Of a stretch of 8,759 nucleotides of DNA, positions 5,498-8,759 are shown piece by piece. Each line of letters opens with the position of its first letter. Positions within the stretch are counted from its first letter, which is position 1. Origin of the DNA: Clostridiales bacterium (GTDB lineage Bacteria > Bacillota > Clostridia > Lachnospirales > WRAX01); contig JAITMW010000073.1 in assembly GCA_031277155.1 (NCBI GenBank), positions 1-8,759 on the forward strand. The letters are read 5' to 3'. A program made the translations under genes and the position numbers. The notes beneath the pieces were generated by a model. It saw only the letters and a list, made by a program, of their open reading frames with translations. It searched no databases and had not been told where the DNA came from.

Positions 5498-6013
5498 ATG
5501 AAGCCCAAAAACAACGAAAGCAACGCACCGGCACAGGACGCGCCAGCAAAGAGTTATCTGGCAGAAAAATGTTCTACTTTTGGGGATAATATGCGTATCG
5601 CCCGTAAAGAAAGAGGTTTTACATCAGAGGCGCTGGGAAGATTTCTTGGCATTTCAACGGCCTATGTGGGCCTTATCGAAAGGGGCGAGCGTTGTCCCAG
5701 CCTTGAAACTTTCCTGAAGATTTGCGACTTTTTCGGAGAATCCTACGAGGCTATGTTCATACCAAAAGGCACTTTGTCTGTAAAGGAGAAAAAAGCGGCC
5801 GCCGGCAGCGCCTCCGAAAAAAGCCAGGTAGCACGCAAACAAAGAATGATTGCAGGCATGTTAAGCACCTTTGATGCTGAAGAATTGGACCACATCATAG
5901 GTGTCATCAAAAGCTTCAAAAATTTTAGCCATAAAGTCCGCGTCAACTACCAAGACACAGAAGCCGCTGAAGAAGTATCCTTTTCAAGCGATGACGTAAT
6001 AGATTTGGCGTAA
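5498..6013 (+). CDS. XRE-family helix-turn-helix transcriptional regulator
   Basis: The 171-residue product has a disordered polar N-terminus (1-24) and a Cro/C1-type helix-turn-helix domain (about 28-86). The recognition region is SEALGRFLGISTAYVGLIER, and PSLETFLKICDFF forms the closing helices. An Ala/Lys-rich linker (95-115) leads to a helix-forming segment, FDAEELDHIIGVIKSF (125-140), similar to the C-terminal helix of many Firmicutes XRE regulators. The tail (151-171) is acidic. It is expected to be a DNA-binding protein; its targets are not visible. ATG 5498 is preferred to the frame opening at 5459 because GGAGG lies 7 bases upstream and the predicted transcription start falls after 5459. 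It is a single-gene unit, convergent with thyA. Confidence 0.9.
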   Translation: MKPKNNESNAPAQDAPAKSYLAEKCSTFGDNMRIARKERGFTSEALGRFLGISTAYVGLIERGERCPSLETFLKICDFFGESYEAMFIPKGTLSVKEKKAAAGSASEKSQVARKQRMIAGMLSTFDAEELDHIIGVIKSFKNFSHKVRVNYQDTEAAEEVSFSSDDVIDLA

Positions 6014-6025
6014 TCGCGTCTCATC

Positions 6026-6069
6026 GCAGGGCGCAACGTCTTCGGCGCGCCGAGGACGTTGCGCCCTGC
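6026..6069. repeat. 44-nt near-perfect palindrome between convergent genes
   Basis: The outer arms GCAGGGCGCAACGTC (6026-6040) and GACGTTGCGCCCTGC (6055-6069) are perfectly inverted. The middle holds a second perfect 12-bp palindrome, TCGGCGCGCCGA. Almost the whole element can form one hairpin. Its right edge shares one base with the thyA stop codon (6071-6069), and its left edge is 12 bases after the regulator stop. No T-tract follows on either strand, so any terminator role would not be of the standard intrinsic form. Confidence 0.85.
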
Positions 6070-6899
6070 TATATCGCCACCGGTATCTTTATTTTGAATG
6101 GATGGGGATTATAATCCTCCAGCGCAAAATCATCCACCGTAAATTCATAAAAGTTTGTCACATCAGGATTTATCACAAGCCCGGGTGCCGACCGCGGCTC
6201 TTTTTCAATAAGCTCTTTCACAATATCCACATGCCTGTCATAAATATGCGCATCCGCAATTACATGCACCAGCTCTCCAGCTTTCAGGCCGCTGACCTGC
6301 GCAAACATATGCAAAAGCAACGCATATCCACACACATTCCAATTATTGGCTGTTAAAAAATCCGCCGACCGCTGGTTTAATATGCCGTTAAGCACGCCGT
6401 TTTTTACATTGTATGTCATGCTGTAGGCGCAGGGATACAGCGACATGGCGTGCAGGTCCTCAAAATTATAAATGCTGGTCATTATGCGGCGTGAAGCGGG
6501 ATTATTTTTTAGGTCATACAGCACCCTGTCAACTTGGTCAAATTCGCCTTCGGTGTATCTATGCTTTATACCCAGCTGATATCCATATGCTTTGCCTATG
6601 GTGCCCTTTTCATCCGCCCAAGCATCCCAAATTCGAGAATTAAGCCGGCTCACCTGATTTGACTTTTTCTGCCATATCCACAAAATCTCGTCAACGCAGC
6701 TTTTGATGGGCAATCGCCGAAGTGTGAGCGCAGGGAACTCTCGCGCTAAGTCATAGCGATTTACAATACCAAACTGCTTTATCGTATGCGCCACAGAGCC
6801 ATCGTCCCAGCGCGTGCGCACACTGTGGCCCGTGTCCCAGCTTCCGTTTTCCAAAATGTCCTTGCAGTTTTCGATAAAAATCTTGTCTGCGTATGCCAT
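6069..6899 (-). CDS. thyA: Thymidylate synthase
   Basis: The enzyme converts dUMP and methylene-tetrahydrofolate to dTMP and dihydrofolate in the cytoplasm. The 276-residue product is close to the usual length. Visible features are the N-terminal phosphate-binding Arg region (about 28-30), PASRRIM (134-140), and the active-site PCAYS with nucleophile Cys157. NQRSADFLTANNWNV (175-189) covers the dUMP-binding Arg-Ser and Asn positions, and ADAHIYDRH (215-223) and the end FKIKIPVAI follow. The Pro-Cys-Ala-Tyr variant replaces the Pro-Cys-His of E. coli-type enzymes and is, to my knowledge, seen in some Gram-positive ThyA proteins. ATG 6899 has GAGGAGG 6 bases upstream. No dihydrofolate reductase gene follows. 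Its upstream region is taken up by the composite repeat at 6924-7123, and no clear promoter is seen there. Confidence 0.95.
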   Translation of the reverse strand: MAYADKIFIENCKDILENGSWDTGHSVRTRWDDGSVAHTIKQFGIVNRYDLAREFPALTLRRLPIKSCVDEILWIWQKKSNQVSRLNSRIWDAWADEKGTIGKAYGYQLGIKHRYTEGEFDQVDRVLYDLKNNPASRRIMTSIYNFEDLHAMSLYPCAYSMTYNVKNGVLNGILNQRSADFLTANNWNVCGYALLLHMFAQVSGLKAGELVHVIADAHIYDRHVDIVKELIEKEPRSAPGLVINPDVTNFYEFTVDDFALEDYNPHPFKIKIPVAI

Positions 6900-6923
6900 A
6901 ATTTTCCTCCTCGGTGTTTTGGG

Positions 6924-7123
6924 CTTGGGACGCGGGCGAGCGCAGCTCGCCCCTACAAGTATCGCAATGTGATATCGTCCTTATGCGGCAAGCCTGTAGG
7001 GGCGACTTGTAGTCGCCCGGGAGCGGGCGGCCACAGGCCGCCCCTACATTGCCGACGTTGTTTATGCGTTTCAGGGGCATACAGGTTTTTGTAGGGGCGA
7101 GCTGCGCTCGCCCGCATCCCAAG
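6924..7123. repeat. 200-bp composite repeat with 33-bp terminal inverted repeats
   Basis: The ends 6924-6956 and 7091-7123 are inverted copies matching at 32 of 33 bases, with outer ends CTTGGGA and TCCCAAG. Each end contains a GTAGGGGCGAGC hairpin with its TAC end facing inwards. Two further palindromes lie inside (6996-7018 and 7025-7047). The element has no convincing reading frame and I see no clear target duplication. It fits a non-autonomous, MITE-like element or a cluster of nested palindromes. Confidence 0.75.
6996..7047. repeat. Back-to-back pair of GTAGGGGCG palindromes inside the composite repeat
   Basis: The first (6996-7018) has stem GGGCGACT/AGTCGCCC with loop TGT. The second (7025-7047) is in the opposite orientation, with stem GGGCGGCC/GGCCGCCC and loop ACA, ending CCTAC. 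They are six bases apart. The stems differ from each other and from the outer copies, but every change is compensated on the partner strand. Confidence 0.85.
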
Positions 7124-7137
7124 GCGATAACCTTCTT

Positions 7138-8007
7138 CTACCTATACAATTTCACCTTGGCCGCCGCATATTTCGCAAAATCATTATGGGGGTCCTGGCT
7201 TAAAGACCTGTCAAAAAGCCTTTGCGCATCGCCATATCTGCCCTTGTTAAAGCGCATTACGCCACGGGTATAATTTATGGCGGAGCGCGTGCGGCGTCTT
7301 GCCAGCTGAAACAGGATGTGGACAAATCCCAGCATCACAAGGCTTAGGCCAATAAGCGTGATATAAAAATCATTGAAAAACAGGCTAAAACCCAGCCAAA
7401 TTATGCCCAGCACCGCCAGCTGCACGCGCAGCATGACAGGCCCATAGGGCAGGACAGGCTGCCCCACTGTTTTGTGCATATTTACGGGCGAAGCCGGCGC
7501 TTGCTCGTCATACTCCCGCGCCTCCATCAATTCTTTAATCTCCGCGCGGCGCACGCTTTCGGGCTTTTTGCGCGGCTTGGGTATGCCTGCGGTGTTTTTT
7601 ATCACTCTAAAATCAGATATTTCGTCGCCCTTTAGCTTAAACATGATATGCACGGGCTTTGGCAGCGGTTTGCCTTTGTCGCTGCGCACTTTGGTTGAGA
7701 TATTGAGCAGATAATATTCGTTTTGGCGGTACAAATCGCAGGGATTTAACACAATGAGATTGCGCGAAAAATCGTAAGTGATGATGGTATTGATGATATA
7801 TCCATCCGTCTGGGTCACATTCATCGAGTGCTTTGTGACAGATTCCGGGTCCAGCGGCGTGTTAAAGCGGATATACCAATACACCGCGCCGTTTGGCTCC
7901 GTGATATTCGTGGTGATTTTTTTCTTTAAGTCGGGATTGCTCACCATCATCTTGATATTGTCGCCGTCCATCTTGGCCTTCTCCATGGCCTCAAATTTTT
8001 CCCTCAT
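7138..8007 (-). CDS. Ig-like (SbsA/Big_5-type) protein with two membrane helices and a C-terminal TPR motif
   Basis: I do not recognise a named gene. The 289-residue product has a charged N-terminus without a signal peptide. Residues about 38-125 resemble an SbsA-type Ig-like domain: YIRFNTPLDPESV, then YDFSRNLIVLNPCDLYRQNEYYLLNI, then a closing strand VHIMFKL. A charged linker (about 135-180) precedes two close hydrophobic helices (about 192-211 and 215-235). A single TPR-like hairpin (about 245-278) ends the protein. ATG 8007 is chosen for GAGGG 7 bases upstream; a TTG at 8040 directly after the upstream TGA would add 11 residues by coupled translation. It lies 33 bases after the TPR protein and is probably in the same operon. 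Two helices put both ends on one side; with the TPR inside, the Ig-like domain would be cytoplasmic, which is odd. Confidence 0.7.
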   Translation of the reverse strand: MREKFEAMEKAKMDGDNIKMMVSNPDLKKKITTNITEPNGAVYWYIRFNTPLDPESVTKHSMNVTQTDGYIINTIITYDFSRNLIVLNPCDLYRQNEYYLLNISTKVRSDKGKPLPKPVHIMFKLKGDEISDFRVIKNTAGIPKPRKKPESVRRAEIKELMEAREYDEQAPASPVNMHKTVGQPVLPYGPVMLRVQLAVLGIIWLGFSLFFNDFYITLIGLSLVMLGFVHILFQLARRRTRSAINYTRGVMRFNKGRYGDAQRLFDRSLSQDPHNDFAKYAAAKVKLYR

Positions 8008-8040
8008 CGCAAATCCCTCGCAATCTCGGCCTATTGCCAA

Positions 8041-8759
8041 TCATCCCTTGCCGTGATATTGATTATATTTCTCATCAACCATCTCCGCCGTCACCGTATT
8101 AAAGATTGATATGGTGCAAATGGCGGCACGACGAAAATATTCCTTGGCATTTTCCGTGTCGCCCTCGCCCTCATAAATCAGCCCCAAATAATAAGCAGAA
8201 TCCGCCAAATTCTCCCTTTTTGACAATGCAGTCCGAAAGCTTTCCTTTGCGGCCTCCATATCGCCCTGCTTGTAATATACTTGTCCGACATTGTCCCATG
8301 CGGCGCCGTGGTTGGAATCGCTATCCATGGCCAGGCGCGAAATTTCGATTGCCTTGTCAAATTGCCCTTGGGTGAAATACAGATATCCCAAAGTGGTCAG
8401 CACCCCGGCGTTGATATATTCGTGCTTGGCGCGTATGCCCTCCAGCACCTCTATTGCCTTTTGTGCATCCCCCGACAGCCAATGGCAGCTGGCCAGTGTC
8501 GTTAGCGCGTTGCGCTCGTCCACAATTGTATTTGACAGCTTTTGCGCTTTTTCCAGCAGGTCAAAGGCGGCATTGGCATCTTTTTCCTCTTGCACGGCAA
8601 TTAAGGCCAGATGTATATAGGCCGACGGGCTTTTTGTCCCCGCGGCCACGGCTTTTTGCAAAAAGGTCTTGGCTCGCGCCCTGTGGCCCATCACATAAAA
8701 GTAATTGCCGCGCACAGCCCATATTGAGCGGCGATTGAGCCAATAAAACGCGGCGACAA
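8041..8759 (-). CDS. Tetratricopeptide-repeat protein, N-terminus outside window
   Basis: The frame is open to the window edge, with about 238 residues visible. It consists of consecutive TPR units of about 34 residues. Clear examples are AGVLTTLGYLYFTQGQFDKA, AAWDNVGQVYYKQGDMEAAK and SAYYLGLIYEGEGDTENAKE; earlier, more diverged units contain AYIHLALIAVQEE and ALTTLASCHWLSGDAQKA. TPR arrays bind partner proteins; no catalytic domain is visible. The frame runs past the internal GTG at 8715 with coherent sequence (LNRRSIWAVRGNYFYVMG), so that is not the start. The true start and any membrane anchor lie outside the window. It ends at TGA 8043-8041, just upstream of the Ig-like/TPR gene. The two are likely partners, inferred from order and shared TPR content. 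Confidence 0.85.
   Translation of the reverse strand, partial: VAAFYWLNRRSIWAVRGNYFYVMGHRARAKTFLQKAVAAGTKSPSAYIHLALIAVQEEKDANAAFDLLEKAQKLSNTIVDERNALTTLASCHWLSGDAQKAIEVLEGIRAKHEYINAGVLTTLGYLYFTQGQFDKAIEISRLAMDSDSNHGAAWDNVGQVYYKQGDMEAAKESFRTALSKRENLADSAYYLGLIYEGEGDTENAKEYFRRAAICTISIFNTVTAEMVDEKYNQYHGKG

Noticed and set aside
6751..7122. Open frames of 102-123 codons on both strands across the thyA 5' end and the composite repeat
   Set aside because: They depend on repeat sequence and overlap thyA in another frame; composition is repeat-like and no ribosome site is visible.
6924..7123. CRISPR-like array from repeated GTAGGGGCG units
   Set aside because: The units alternate in orientation, the gaps are irregular (39, 6 and 43 bases) and the repeats vary in sequence; no cas genes are present.

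Overview
The window looks like a piece of a spore-forming Clostridia-type (Firmicutes) genome, possibly an uncultured gut or animal-associated lineage. The clues are a full-length spoVS, AGGAGG-type ribosome binding sites, a short-intergenic operon style, and many GC-rich palindromic repeats starting GTAGGGGCG between AT-richer promoters. Species level cannot be read from the sequence. Most genes are ordinary housekeeping or accessory genes. I see no defence system, CRISPR array, prophage, transposase or RNA gene.

Layout. (1) 1-782 (+): 3' two thirds of aspS (aspartyl-tRNA synthetase), followed by palindromic repeats and an intrinsic terminator at 912-942. (2) 1007-1588 (-): a small two-helix membrane protein with a C-terminal zinc-binding knuckle. 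Its upstream region (1589-1938) has no gene and is crowded with repeats: a fold-back element, a 30-bp tandem duplication, a promoter with a G8 tract in a short spacer and an operator-like palindrome, a palindrome that doubles as a terminator, and a 17-bp perfect tandem repeat. (3) 4352-1939 (-): a compact four-gene operon, spoVS, then a copper-amine-oxidase-N-like anchored protein, a Dabb-domain protein and an MFS transporter. (4) 4447-5373 (+): an LD-carboxypeptidase (S66) gene, divergent from spoVS, with the two predicted -10 boxes overlapping on opposite strands. (5) 5498-6013 (+): an XRE-type regulator with its own extended -10 promoter. (6) 6899-6069 (-): thyA, convergent with the regulator and separated from it by a 44-nt near-perfect palindrome. 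(7) 6924-7123: a 200-bp composite repeat with 33-bp terminal inverted repeats. (8) 8759-7138 (-): a TPR-repeat protein cut by the window edge and a downstream Ig-like/two-helix/TPR protein.

How the parts relate. The spoVS operon and the LD-carboxypeptidase gene may be reciprocally transcribed, because their promoters share bases. The carboxypeptidase acts on peptidoglycan, so a link to sporulation or wall recycling is plausible but unproven. The most unusual content is intergenic. At least seven copies of one palindrome family have compensating base changes in their stems. One contains the aspS stop codon, one serves as the spoVS operon terminator, and four make up the composite element beside thyA.
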